A stretch of DNA of 64,000 nucleotides from Aporrectodea caliginosa (lineage: Eukaryota > Annelida > Clitellata > Crassiclitellata > Lumbricidae). The translations under genes were made by a program, and so were the position numbers. The stretch lies in NCBI GenBank assembly GCA_020284085.1, contig JACEVL010000100.1, positions 777,001 to 841,000 of the forward strand. The letters are read 5' to 3'. The first letter of the stretch is position 1. Each line of letters opens with the position of its first letter. The notes below the pieces were generated by a model that searched no databases, was not told where the DNA came from, and saw nothing but the letters and a program-made list of their open reading frames with translations. Of this stretch, positions 1 to 37,279 are shown in pieces.

Positions 1-114
1 CTAGTTTGTTACACGTCAAATTCTACTTCTGTGCGTCAGTATACTCAGTAAGCCTCTTAATGTCTGTTGTCCAACCACATCAGCATTTCGTGTAAATTCA
101 TCATCTAAAGATAC

Positions 115-27049
<26,935 letters not shown>

Positions 27050-29355
27050 TGTAGCAGGTGACTGATAGAAACCCAGAGAAATCACGTCCCCATACCAATC
27101 TCAAACGGATCCTACAAATATTATGCAAAACCAATATTAGAAATATCTACAAAATCAGCAATCGCTTGACAAATGCTGCCAGTAGGTGGACTCTGCCAAA
27201 ACTGAATCTACAAGTAATACTAACACAGAATTTACTTCCCAACTGAATTTGCAGATACAGCAGACCTTCGTTAAATCAAGGGACCATTTTGAACAGTTCG
27301 ATATAGCTGAGGTTTGAACTAAGCGAGATAGATATGCACGTCAAGCTCTATCCCACTCTACACAAATGGATCATGTGCACATGTTTGTGTACAGCGACCG
27401 TGAATCAGCTGGTGCTCTTTAGAGTAGCGCGTTAGAAATTTGGAATTTACAGTTATGATTAAGACCGTACGACCTCGACCCTGCCCTTTATTTTCAATGA
27501 ACTAATTGGGTGAGATCCTTCACCACCGCTACCTGTTTGAATGGACATTGGGCAGACGCCTTTTTAAAAGTCTCCGTGTACAAACCGTTCTAGCCTGAGA
27601 TTCAAATCCATGAAATACGCTGATATCGCAGCCAGCATCTATGCACAGAGGCACATCGACCTCTAACCAGAAGGTAACTTTGTAAATCAGGGAACCTATT
27701 ACGATAGAATCAAAGGAACATTTATGTGGCAGAAATTGATAGTTTCAAGATGGCAAGAACCGGGGTTCAGCTCAATGTCACCAGAAAGTACTAGGAGGTA
27801 AAAAGTGATAAGTCTTTGGTCAAGATACAAATTTGCAGATATTGGGATGTGGTGAAGAAATGCAGTGTATTAGAAACAAGCATGTAGATACATCTAGACA
27901 TGGCCAGTTGGATAAGAGAAAAAGGACAGGATTCAGTGGAATGGCTAGACATAATCGAGCAGTTTGTTCCAGCAATGGCACAAGGAATGGCTGGGAAGGA
28001 AGGGCATGGGTACAGGAAACAGGAACAATGCTACTAATGACTACTGTTGTGAATGATTTTAAAAGCATCATTTCAGTTACTAAACCTAAACCTGCTGGAA
28101 TTACAACCGAACCAGCCTAGTAAGAAAATGAGTTGAACAGCTGGTTTACTACAAATGCCTAGAAAAGAGCATGTTCTCTAGGTGCTTCACAAAAAAGGCC
28201 AATAACCCAGACTTCCCAGTCCAAGATAAGACCAAGCCAAAAATTGTTGGCTCAAGTACCTCAAAGCCCACATCCAGCCATTAAAAAGCTGCTACTAATC
28301 AACGCCTTTGAATAGATGCAAGCCAGATACAGGCAATTATGGAAAAAGCTGACACTGGCTACGTCATGACGTTGGACCTTGACTCTGATCATCTGCAAAA
28401 TAGGCTAGCCACAGTGATAACCTTATGGCACCATGACAGTCCGAAGGTGTGGACAAGTGACTACATGTACTGTACACTGATACGCAAGTTGGGCGACAAA
28501 TTCACCAAGTGCACAGTAATAATAATAATACTAATAATAGACAACTGGATGATGGTCTTCATATGGTATCTCTGAACAATCCCTCTGACTTGATATGGTG
28601 CTAATACGAATAAGGTGATGTCCTTTGCTTAGATTTAACAGCACTTTATCCCCGTCTGAGCAGACAACATTTCAACATTTCAGCTCCACTTATGTGTGGT
28701 AACAGATTCAAATACATATTCACTCAATTCCTGGAAATGATACAGAACCAAATCGCCCGTTGGCATATCCATAAACACCGATAAGACCCATATATGGACT
28801 CTATATGGAAACATTAGTCCCATACGATCCTCCTATGGGCATATTGGCCGTTTGCAGATTCACCATCAGCCTCAGGTATACAGTTCCTGGAATCGCCAGC
28901 CACCAAATTCAAATATAGGTTTGCCCAATTCTTTAAGATCTATGCTACAGAAATATATTGCACACATGCCTATATATATACATTTTATAGTACCCATATG
29001 AAATGGGCGATATTTCGGGAAATTGGTCCCATACAAGTCTCCAATGGGCATGCCAGCAAGATATTATAGATACAGTATTATCAGCCATTTGGTCAACCTG
29101 TATCTGAATCTGTTGCTGGCTGGCGATTCTGGTGAATCTGTATATTTTGACTACTGGTGAATCTGTAAATGGTCAACCTGTCCATACGTACAATGTTCAT
29201 ATATGAGACCCAAACAAGGCCCCATATTGGTCATATAAAATGTTTATCGGCATGCTGACATGCTATTTGTTTCTGCAAAAGTTTCAATCCTGGTGAATCC
29301 AATTCACTAGGACTGCCAGCAACAGAATCCAATTCTGTTGCTGGCTGGCAATTCC
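27050..29355. other. Intergenic, upstream of liprin start, no gene recognised
   Basis: Open frames at 27833-28120 and 28339-28575 have no recognisable similarity. 28700-29360 has recurring GAATCTGTAT / CTGGCTGGCGATTC phrases of unclear origin. A probable liprin 5'UTR exon should exist in or beyond this stretch but cannot be placed. Confidence 0.45.
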
Positions 29356-29363
29356 AGCGAATC

Positions 29364-30279
29364 CAGACTTGTATACGAGACATAAAACTCGAGACCGAGA
29401 CCGAGACAGTGGGGTTCGAGACCGAGACCGAGACAGTGGGGTCCGAGACCGAGACGAGACACCAGATCCGAGACAGTTCGAGACAGTTCAAAACGAGTGA
29501 AATGCACATTGGACCCAAGTCCCGAAACAATTTTTCTCAACTTTTGAAGTCTAATACAAGGGTCAAGTCAATGAAATCAGCCGATCACCTGAATTGTATA
29601 AACTATAAAGAAATTAAATATTTCAGCCATTCTGAAACCTTCTAAATGATTCTAAAATTTAAACCAAAAATTCCATATAGGCCCTAGGCCTATTAGCAAT
29701 TTAGCGACATAAGTCACATCACTCACCTTGAGAAACTATAATTAGGCCCTATGTTGTTAAAACGACGAACGGCATGCCATTTATTTTGGTTTTCATTGAT
29801 TTCAAACTGCGTGAATGCAAATTTCACGATTTCAGGTTATTTATGAGACATTTTCAGATATTTGGAAATTTTGGACTGAAAGAGCAAACTTAAGACTGCT
29901 TTTTTCAATAGCCTACTCTTAAATCTTAATACCAGAAAAACCGCTTTTTAAAACTTCCAATCTGTTTGACACTTTCGATTAACTAGTTATCCATTCGGCA
30001 CAAGACAATTTTACAGCGCAATAGTCTACTGTACGAAGTTCCGAACAAAATACAGTTTGTATCACGAGAACTTTGGAGACCGCTTCTACAAGTGAACAAG
30101 ACTTTCGCTTCGAGACAGTTTCCAAAAAGATAAGACTTTCGTTTCGAGACAGTTTCCAAAAAGTCGAGAAATGATCTCGAGACCGAGACAGTGGGGTCCG
30201 AGACCGAGACCGAGACATCGAAAAACCTGTCTCGAGACGTCTCGAGACCGAGACAGTGTCTCGAGACAATACAACTCTG
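29364..30279. mobile_element. hAT-like element with CGAGAC hexamer arrays
   Basis: Ends CAGACTTGTAT and, inverted, CAGAGTTGTATTGTCTCGAG. The 8-bp target duplication is AGCGAATC (29356-29363) versus GGCGAATC (30280-30287), 7 of 8 matching. Both subterminal regions carry (GAGACC)n-like repeats with GAGACAGTGGGGT units. No transposase frame. Confidence 0.82.
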
Positions 30280-30362
30280 GGCGAATCTCCATCTGTGGAA
30301 TACTGAATACTAGCAAATCTTTATACTTTATACCATTGTAGGCTCGTATGGGACCCATATTT

Positions 30363-30506
30363 TAGGGTTGCCACCTCTCCCGGATTGGGCGGGAGTCTCC
30401 CGTATTTCGATATGATCTCCTATGCGTTAAACACCACCACAATTGCAAATGTTAAAAAAATTCCTTGAATCTCCCGGATTCGTATCCTTAGGAGGTGGCA
30501 ACCCTA
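30363..30506. mobile_element. hAT MITE (144 bp)
   Basis: Ends TAGGGTTGCCACCTCTCCCG and, inverted, TAGGGTTGCCACCTCC. An exact 8-bp target duplication CCATATTT lies at 30355-30362 and 30507-30514. Confidence 0.93.
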
Positions 30507-31567
30507 CCATATTTCCTTATTCCTGAACTTGGCAAATTTATATCTGAATCTAATTAAGTCTTTAATCAGCCGGATTTTTGGCGAATCTGCATTTGTAGAC
30601 TCTATTGTCACATTGTGCCGAATTTTCAAATCTGTATGATTCTTTGGTATTTCTCTGAGTTTTGTATATTTTGAACGTCTTTCTGTGTTTGATTTGTATA
30701 TGCATTTTGTGGTACGTTACCAAACAGTCCAGTTCTTATCATATCTTGCATATTCACATCAGTTTCGCAAATAAGAAAATTGCTGGAAGGTCACACAGTA
30801 ACGTAACAGACCGAATCTGTATCCGTATCTGTGGCTGGGTTCCTGTACGTCATTATGCCGAGGTTTCGATGAACGAGGTCGCTAACGCTTCATACCTTCT
30901 CCTCCTTCTCCTCCTCTCCTCCGCCTCTACCTTCTCCTCTCCTCTTGCTCGGAAGTTTTCGAGTTTACCACGATTACATAGCCTAATGCTGGCCAATAAA
31001 TATGAAACTATTCAACAGAAAAAGGAAATGAAGACGCTTGAAAGAACAGTTACAACAAATACCTAACGTTCTGCTCTTAAAAGTCCGTATAGAGTCTTGT
31101 AAATATATTCCAATTGTGTTGAATCCAATATAGAAGGATCAGATGAACCATCATCGTAAGAAACCGATGATTGCCGCCATGTTGGCCATGGCTATTACTC
31201 ATCATCGCTGCGAACCATGAAGCAGGCACCGCGGGTGCGTTCCTTCTCTTCCTCCTACGGCATTCGATCGCCACCAACATTATAGATGCAGTGAAAGGAT
31301 CAATAATTAATTAATTGTTTCTATAAATGTTGTCTATAGCTTTAGCCACATAAAAACTGACTACTTTAAAGAAGCATATGCTCTTCCAGTTAACGCATCC
31401 ATACATAGACTGACAACCGCCGAAAAAGGCGTCACTGTGTGACTGTGGAACAAATGGCGTTTAACGAAAATCCGCCGAAGTTTTCGACCACTACCCTGCC
31501 AAACAATCAAATTACCGTCGCTGGCTGAAAACATTCTTGCAGACTCAAGAGATCACTAGATAACACA
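30507..31567. other. Intergenic with CpG/pyrimidine-rich patch
   Basis: No gene recognised. 30890-30960 is CTC/TCC-rich. 31170-31182 contains CCAACATGGCGGC on the minus strand, a YY1-like promoter motif. This could hold a liprin 5'UTR exon or promoter. Confidence 0.35.
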
Positions 31568-31575
31568 GACGGAAT

Positions 31576-32121
31576 CAGTGTGATTTTCCTTACAGATTTT
31601 ATTTTAGTTATAGTTATAGTTATAGTTAATGATTTTTTATTTTAGTTATAGTTATAGTTATAGTTAGTATTATTTTTTAGTTATAGTTATAGTTATAGTT
31701 AATGGATTTTTATTTTAGTTAATTTTAGTTACTACTTAGTTACAATAATTAAGTCTATAAGCAAAATTGTGCGTATTAATACGCTGTTTCACAATTTACT
31801 CAGAGCTATGAAAACCTTTGAAGCATGGGTACAGTCAGCTTCATGAATACACGAGTTTCCAAAGTAACTGACAAATTTCACAATAAAAATTTCGAATTTT
31901 TTTTGTTCTCATTTATGTCGAATCGTCCATATTGCACTTCCTATTTTTATTTTTTTGTATTAACGAAAATAAAGATGAATTTTCGTTAGTGTTATTTTCG
32001 TTATAGTTATAGTTATAGTTAATGATATTTTTAGTTATAGTTATAGTTATCGTTAACGAAGTCATTTTATTTTCGTTAACGAACATTTTCGTTATCGTTA
32101 TCGTTAACGAAAATCACACTG
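31576..32121. mobile_element. hAT-like element with AGTTAT arrays
   Basis: Ends CAGTGTGATTTTC and, inverted, CAGTGTGATTTTCGTTAACG. An exact 8-bp target duplication GACGGAAT lies at 31568-31575 and 32122-32129. Four blocks of (AGTTAT)n occur inside, near both ends. 546 bp, no transposase frame. Confidence 0.92.
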
Positions 32122-32750
32122 GACGGAATTTCTGGAGGAAGGAATGTACCCGTATTAAATTGCCACCACTTTAAGGCTGGACTGCATGGTCCACCGCCGA
32201 ACATCCTTTTTCATACCTGAATAAACAGTGTCCATTAAGTTTAAAACGAGCTTAAATTGGCATTTAGTTATAGGCCTACGCTCAAATTACACTTGCAGCG
32301 TGGTTCAAATGCTACTTCTCAGATATTTCCATTTCACATTGCAATTTCTTTGATCTGAATAGGAAACAATTTGCATAAAAAAGCAATCAAACAACACTTA
32401 AGAAAAATAGGCCTAATATAATAAACCTCTCATTATTATTAAGTCCATATATAGCCTATAATTGCTGAATGAGAATTGTTTAGTGAACAATAAAGTATTG
32501 ACTGATCGATTGATTGATTGATTGATGAACCGCTTCTTTATTTTTTATTTCATTATTTAACATATTTCTATTGTAATACTGGTTGCGGTCTGTCAACCTG
32601 TCAGAAAATAAAACGAATATCTATGTAGGCTTTATGATTTTCTCCATTTTTTTAAATTTCTTATTTGAATTATTACGATGCAAAATGTATGTATATGTAT
32701 AAGCTCAGAAGTGCCACACGCCTCGGCGGCGCAGAAGCAATTAGGCCTAT
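32122..32750. other. Intergenic, no gene; LINE-tail-like TGATTGAT run
   Basis: 32490-32527 reads AATAAAGTATTGACTGATCG then (ATTG)n, resembling the tail of LINE family A. Nothing else recognised. Confidence 0.45.
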
Positions 32751-32754
32751 ATTG

Positions 32755-32840
32755 CAGAGCGGTGGCTTGAGGTGGATTCGAACCCGCAACCCTCCGGCTG
32801 CAAGGCACCGAACATACCCCTACACCACCGCGCCCCATGC
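32755..32840 (-). mobile_element. tRNA-derived SINE head, truncated
   Basis: Read on the minus strand: A-box-like GGTGGTGTAGGGGTATG and B box GGTTCGAATCC, near-identical to the head of the SINE at 42501. Lacks the LINE-like 3' tail and the flanks expected of a functional tRNA. Confidence 0.82.
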
Positions 32841-32861
32841 TGTTTATATAATTATAGTGAA

Positions 32862-33098
32862 CGCCAATAATAATAATAATAATAATAATATCTTTTCTTT
32901 AATAAGCGCCTGACAAACGCACTGCGCTGTACATTTACATGTTATGCAATTTAAATCTTAATTACTAACAGAACAGACAGCTTGCAATACAACGGCGCTA
33001 ATAGCAGCCTACAAACATATCCGCCCAACGGGGGCTCGAACTCGGTACCTCTCGGTCTGTGTGCCAGATGTTATCCAATGCGCCACGGGCCCCCCCAA
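32862..33098 (-). mobile_element. Second tRNA-derived SINE
   Basis: Minus strand: GGCCCGTGGCGCATTGGATA (A box, tRNA-Arg-like) and GAGTTCGAGCCCC (B box), then a unique body and an (ATT)n tail at 32865-32890. A different head from the SINE at 42501. Four extra Gs and a non-tRNA 3' body argue against a functional tRNA. Confidence 0.75.
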
Positions 33099-33193
33099 TA
33101 ACAATCAATATTACGGCTCGCTCTAATCCTCTTCTGACTTGATTTTAGAAAAGTTAACGCCTTCTTTTTTTACGCAGAAAAGATTTGTTTATG

Positions 33194-33463
33194 TTAGAAG
33201 AAAATATCTTCTGAAACGAAATGTCTGCCAAAACGTGAACTTTGCCCTGGATCGCATCTATCTATGCTCCCAATATACGAAGTCAATGGCTTGGATGGCT
33301 TCTGGTGCTTTTCCATGTGTCTCTCTTGTTTGTTTACGTCGTCTATGAGTTTCGTCAGTTTCGTCGTGGTTTTTTGCCTTCTAGACACAGTATCTAGAAG
33401 GCAATTAAATGTTCTAACGCAGTCGAAGAAATTTGAGCAGTAGGCGGTGGTAGAGACGAACAT
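33194..33463 (-). CDS. Small ORF of unknown function, 89 residues (possible gene)
   Basis: Open from ATG 33463 to a stop, 89 residues, Cys-containing N-terminus (AYCSNFFDCVRTFN) followed by a basic, helix-prone stretch (TTKLTKLIDDVNKQERHMEK). Unlike most chance frames here it is not repeat-derived, has CpG-containing codons and a mixed amino acid composition. I do not recognise the family. It lies between the two head-to-head genes. It could be a small gene, an upstream exon, or chance. A 12-bp-arm hairpin (33374-33404) lies inside. Confidence 0.3.
   Translation of the reverse strand: MFVSTTAYCSNFFDCVRTFNCLLDTVSRRQKTTTKLTKLIDDVNKQERHMEKHQKPSKPLTSYIGSIDRCDPGQSSRFGRHFVSEDIFF
33374..33404. repeat. 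Perfect inverted repeat, 12-bp arms
   Basis: TTGCCTTCTAGA, 7-base loop, TCTAGAAGGCAA. Confidence 0.9.
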
Positions 33464-33586
33464 TATATCGGGAGTCTACAATTTCTGAAACAGTCTCTAT
33501 TTTGTACGTTTTCTAAAAACTTGTGGTTGTCAATTTCACGAGGGAAAATTTGCGCAGCAGCGGTGGCTCTGAGCGATGTGCTTCAG
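33464..33586 (+). promoter_or_regulatory. Possible promoter and 5'UTR exon of the scramblase gene
   Basis: A repeat-free patch ending in GATGTGCTTCAG|GTAATA at 33586/33587, a good donor that could splice to the acceptor at 38398 before the scramblase ATG. The minus-strand small ORF starts just to its left. No TATA box is apparent. Inference only. Confidence 0.3.
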
Positions 33587-33657
33587 GTAATATGTGCATA
33601 CTTTTGATAAAACGAATTTATAGCATGTTTATTGCAAATTTCCTCGCTATGGTATGG

Positions 33658-33706
33658 GACATCATCGTCGTCATCATCAACATCATCATCATCGTCATCA
33701 TCACCG
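33658..33706. repeat. (ATC)n microsatellite, imperfect
   Basis: CATCATCGTCGTCATCATCA-type trinucleotide run adjoining the next hAT element. Confidence 0.9.
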
Positions 33707-33719
33707 CCACCAGCAACAC

Positions 33720-34197
33720 CAGCGTGACCACTCTGTGGTATATTTCCCAAGATCTTGGGATTTTTGGGGTCGACTTGGGATCTGGGGATTTTGCACAATC
33801 TTTGGAATTTTTCTAAGGTCTACAGACTAGTTTTTACCGTACTTTTTAACAGTGGCAGCGAATCAGATTAGAAAAACTCGCTCAGTGTGTCTGTCTGAAA
33901 GACGTTTACTATTATTGTTACCTGTAAGTATTGTAATTAATTTAGTTAATTCCTATTATTGTTACCTGTAAGTATTGTAATTAATTTTGTTAATTCAATA
34001 TTATGCTCCGGTTTTTTTTCTTTGTGAGTTCTTAGCTAGGCATTTTTGTGAGTAATTGTGATTGTTAAAATGCATTTCATATTTCATCACAACTTTTTCG
34101 TTTTCAGTAACTTGGGATTTTTGGTACACTTTTGGCCAATCTTGGGATTTTTCTGGAAAGAGCTTGGGATTTCAGAAAATGGAGAGTGGTCGCACTG
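33720..34197. mobile_element. hAT-like element with CTTGGGATTTTT repeats
   Basis: Ends CAGCGTGACCACTCT and, inverted, CAGTGCGACCACTCT. Target duplication AGCAACAC (33712-33719) versus AGCACCAC (34198-34205), 7 of 8 matching. About six CTTGGGATTT phrases sit in the subterminal regions on both sides. 478 bp, non-coding. Confidence 0.85.
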
Positions 34198-34443
34198 AGC
34201 ACCACCAGTTTCTGGTATGAGCCATTTGAATTAATGAATGAATGAGTGAATAATATGCGATTTACGTGCCAGATGTCAATACATGAATCAGAGGTGTTGT
34301 CAGTCACTATTAAAGCGGAGTGGATATATAATGGACAGCTGAGGGACCAAACTAAGTGTCTGATAGATTCACGAATTAGAAGGTTTTAAGTTGCCGCTGG
34401 AAGAATGAGATTGTTGGGGCTAACCCTATGAATAAAGAAATGT

Positions 34444-34957
34444 GGTAAAACCGTATTTTACGTTGCTAAATTATTCTAAATTATTCTACTGTCTTCAATG
34501 CCGTACTTGACGTTGATAAGTAAGCAGTCTACCTACGTGCATGATGACTATCATCAATCCAGCTTCCTCTTTATCAAGAAATATTTTCATCAATCCAACT
34601 TCCATTTAATTGGGAAAAAATTACTTTTATCAATCCCCAACTTCTATTTAACGAAAGGAATATTTTTCATCAATGGAACGTTTATTTAAGCAAAGAAATA
34701 TTCTCATAGATCCAGCTTCTAATTATGGAAACAATTATTTTCATCAATCCAGCTTCTATTGAATCGAAAACTTAGTTTCATCCATCCAGCTTCTATTTAC
34801 GGGAAAAATTATTTTGATCAATCCAGCTTCCATTTAAACAGAGGAATGTTTTCATCAATCCCACTTCCATTTAGGGAAACAATTTTTTTCATCAATCCAG
34901 CTTCCATTTGAAAGTGACAATATCAAATAATTTAGCAACGTAAAATACGGTTTAACC
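34444..34957. mobile_element. Inverted-repeat element with 37-bp tandem core
   Basis: Ends GGTAAAACCGTATTTTACG and, inverted, GGTTAAACCGTATTTTACG, followed on both sides by TTGCTAAATTATT (inverted repeats about 32 bp). An exact 8-bp target duplication AGAAATGT lies at 34436-34443 and 34958-34965. The interior is about ten copies of a 37-bp unit. The ends do not start with CAG, so the superfamily is uncertain. Confidence 0.9.
34545..34918. repeat. 37-bp tandem repeat, about 10 copies
   Basis: Unit CATCAATCCAGCTTCYATTT followed by a variable purine-rich GGAAAAATTATTTT-like part; copies are 70-90 percent alike by eye. Confidence 0.88.
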
Positions 34958-34965
34958 AGAAATGT

Positions 34966-35755
34966 CATCCCAGGCAGTGTGAGGCTGAGCTAAAGCACAT
35001 TCACTGATGGCCTTACAAACAAAAGGTTCTGAAGATCGCTAGATCATGTGATACAGGCAGGGATGTGATGCAGGCACAGACGTGATAGTCAACAGTTACT
35101 GTAGATTTAGGATATGGAAGTTGGCTATGTGAAGGAGTTGATGATAGGTTACAGTAGCTGGATTTTAAAATCGATACACCAATGGAGTTGTAATGCTGGC
35201 AGATGAGTTTCCTACTGTGACACATGAGATGTGCTGCCAAATGCTGTAAGGACAGGTCGTATGTGCCTGGAGCTCTCAGATGGAATAGGTTGGTTTTGCA
35301 GACAGTGCTCAGAAACATGTTGCTTACAGGAAGAGCAGAGTCAACTTGTGATTTCATCTGACAGATTGACATTTGTACCAGTCTTCGGTTCAATGCTGAG
35401 AAACTGAAAGACGTGGATGAAACTTCTAAAGTCAGGTATTATAGGAGAATAGAACAGTTCCTAGGCTGCACCTGTTGTGGTGCTTCCTAGATGAGATGAG
35501 TTAGGTCGTCTGTGTACGGACTTCCAGAAATTAAATTCCATCACAGTTGTGGGTCTATTTGCCATGTTCAGAATGGGAATGCACGTTGATAAGGTTTGGA
35601 AGGCAAAATTTCATATCAAGCTGGAAATGACTAAAGGGTATCGACGAATTCCATTAGATAAGGAAGCCATTCGTTTGACAGGTTTAGTAACATCAGTGGA
35701 TGTTTCCAATGAAAATTCATTCCATTTGGTTTCAGGATTATTAATTAGTAAGTTC
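34966..35755. other. Intergenic, nothing recognised
   Basis: Open frames at 35013-35393 (minus) and 35549-35773 (plus) have no recognisable similarity, although the latter's VWKAKFHIKLEMTKGYRRIP is faintly reminiscent of retroelement RT (KGY-x-x-IPL). Confidence 0.4.
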
Positions 35756-35760
35756 TATCA

Positions 35761-35890
35761 TGTTGGTGTCTAATGCACAAGGCATCAACTGATGGCACAT
35801 CAAAACCAAGCCATGGTCAGGTGCAGAAGGCCAGTCCTTTAGATAGAGAGGCAGCCTACGGTGGACAAACAGTCTGAAAAAGGTAAGAGA
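35761..35890 (+). repeat. Interspersed repeat family B, copy 4
   Basis: GTCTAATGCACAAGGCATCA then ACTGATGGCACATC and GTCAGGTGCAGAAGGCCAGT; the AAAAGGTAAG end matches copy 5. Confidence 0.75.
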
Positions 35891-35894
35891 GAGA

Positions 35895-36110
35895 CAGAGA
35901 CAGAGACAGAGACAGAGACAGAGAACAGGATCAAGAATGAATACAAGATCACAGAGGAAGAGAAGTGCACATTTGGAAACTGAAGACGAAGGGAGTCGGC
36001 ATAAATCTTGGTACTGGGTCTTGTCTTGGTTAAGACGGAAACGATTTGAGGACAACCGTGCTGCTGCTTTGTAGCCAGATATAAGTTAACCACAGTGCTA
36101 TCTATCATAA
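35895..36110 (-). mobile_element. CR1/L2-like LINE fragment with (GACAGA)n insertion
   Basis: Minus strand encodes ADSLRLQFPNVHFSSSV, equal to the DSLHLRFPHIHFSSSV block of the copy at 8896, then runs into a (CTGTCT)n repeat at 35886-35925. Confidence 0.75.
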
Positions 36111-36239
36111 GGATTGTGAATTGATTGGCACTTATTTGAGAGCAGCTGAAGCCTCTAGGGTGCGCTCAACCATAACAGCAGCTGTGTTTGTAGGGCCATG
36201 AAAGTAAGCCTGTGTGTCATCAGCATATTCATTAATTCA

Positions 36240-36301
36240 TTCATTACCAAGATTTATATAGCGCCCCTTCAAGGTTACTATACTCAGGAGCACTCCCGAC
36301 C
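36240..36301 (-). mobile_element. CR1-like LINE/SINE 3' tail
   Basis: Reverse complement of GGGAGTGCTCCTGAGTATAG ... AAGGGGCGCTATATAAATC with GAAT tail, as at 45686-45745. Confidence 0.8.
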
Positions 36302-36468
36302 AGGCCCTTAGCCAGAAATAAAAAGTAGCCCTCCAAAAGCCCCCACGGTTCCAGTCTGACGGCAATGCCCCTACCCTACACTGAATGACCTATAACATTT
36401 ATGCCCCTCCTGGGCCTCCAAACTAATTTCCACCCATCCTTTGAACGGGTGGCTGGCTAAGGGTCTGC
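36302..36468. mobile_element. Short inverted-repeat element, copy 2
   Basis: CAGGCCCTTAGCCAGAAATA ... GGTGGCTGGCTAAGGGTCTG, same as the element at 17281-17441. Confidence 0.68.
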
Positions 36469-36719
36469 CATTCATTGATTGACAATTGTGACAGGCTGTG
36501 AAAAGGAAGGCCTTAACAACCCAATTGAATAGCCTATTGTAAAAGTTTCCAATTAGGCCTACATCAAAGACTTAACTCTTCTGCAGTTTCCAATGTAATT
36601 AAATGACCCTTGGACACAGAGAAATTGGAGCAGTAGGCCTAGGACTTAGGTTAATTGAACTGTGACTGCTGTCTGGGTTATAATCTGCCCAAATAGAAGG
36701 ATATCATTTAACAATTTAT

Positions 36720-36812
36720 GCCCGTCCAAAATTTCCACCCGTCCTTTGGACGGGTGGCTGGATTTATATAGCGCCCCTTCAAGGTTACTACAAGGGCCTG
36801 CTCCCGACCCCA
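36720..36812. repeat. Chimeric fragment: partial inverted-repeat element joined to CR1 3' tail
   Basis: CCACCCGTCCTTTGGACGGG TGGCTGG, the end of the short element, runs directly into GATTTATATAGCGCCCCTTC, the reverse of a CR1 tail. Confidence 0.6.
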
Positions 36813-36869
36813 GCACGGCTGAAAAGGGCAGTTTTGAGGCAAGAATATTGGTGGGATAGGACACCCAGT

Positions 36870-37275
36870 GGACCAGGGACCCTCACCAGATCCGAGATAT
36901 ACATGCTTGAACAACTGCACTGGCTTCCTCTCTCTGCACACATTAAATTCAGAATCCTCATTTTGGTCTTCAAGGCACAAAGGGGTCTTGCCCCAAAATA
37001 TCTAGCTGATGTTTCACTCCGGCCTCTTTCAGCTCCTCCTTGCATCGAACCATGGCTCAGTCCCGGTCCTTTACCTCAGTTGGTCCCTCTCTTTGGAATA
37101 AATTTCTCCATCTACTCGCTCTCGAATTCTAGCTGGTAACCCCTCTTCCACCTTTGCTTTCTCAATTTCTCTATTTCTTCTCTTGTGGCCTTGTGCACTG
37201 GGAGTGCCTCTGAATGGTTAATAACCCTACTAGAGGCACTTTATAAATGTTTGAGTACAATACAATACAATACAA
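36870..37275 (+). mobile_element. CR1/L2-like LINE 3' end
   Basis: Encodes LHWLPLSAHIKFRILILVFK, AQRGLAPKYLADV, then a short 3'UTR (GGGAGTGCCTCTGAATGG ... GGCACTTTATAAATG) ending in AATAC repeats. Confidence 0.85.
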
Positions 37276-37279
37276 TCAA

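Noticed and set aside
29231..30358. Frames with SVSVSV/RSRSR repeats
   Set aside because: They are translations of CGAGAC hexamer arrays within a hAT-like element.
32755..32840. tRNA gene on the minus strand
   Set aside because: A and B boxes are present, but the near-identical head at 42501 continues into a LINE-like tail, so it is a SINE.
33010..33098. tRNA-Arg gene on the minus strand
   Set aside because: Has A/B-box sequences but continues into a non-tRNA body and an (ATT)n tail; treated as a SINE.
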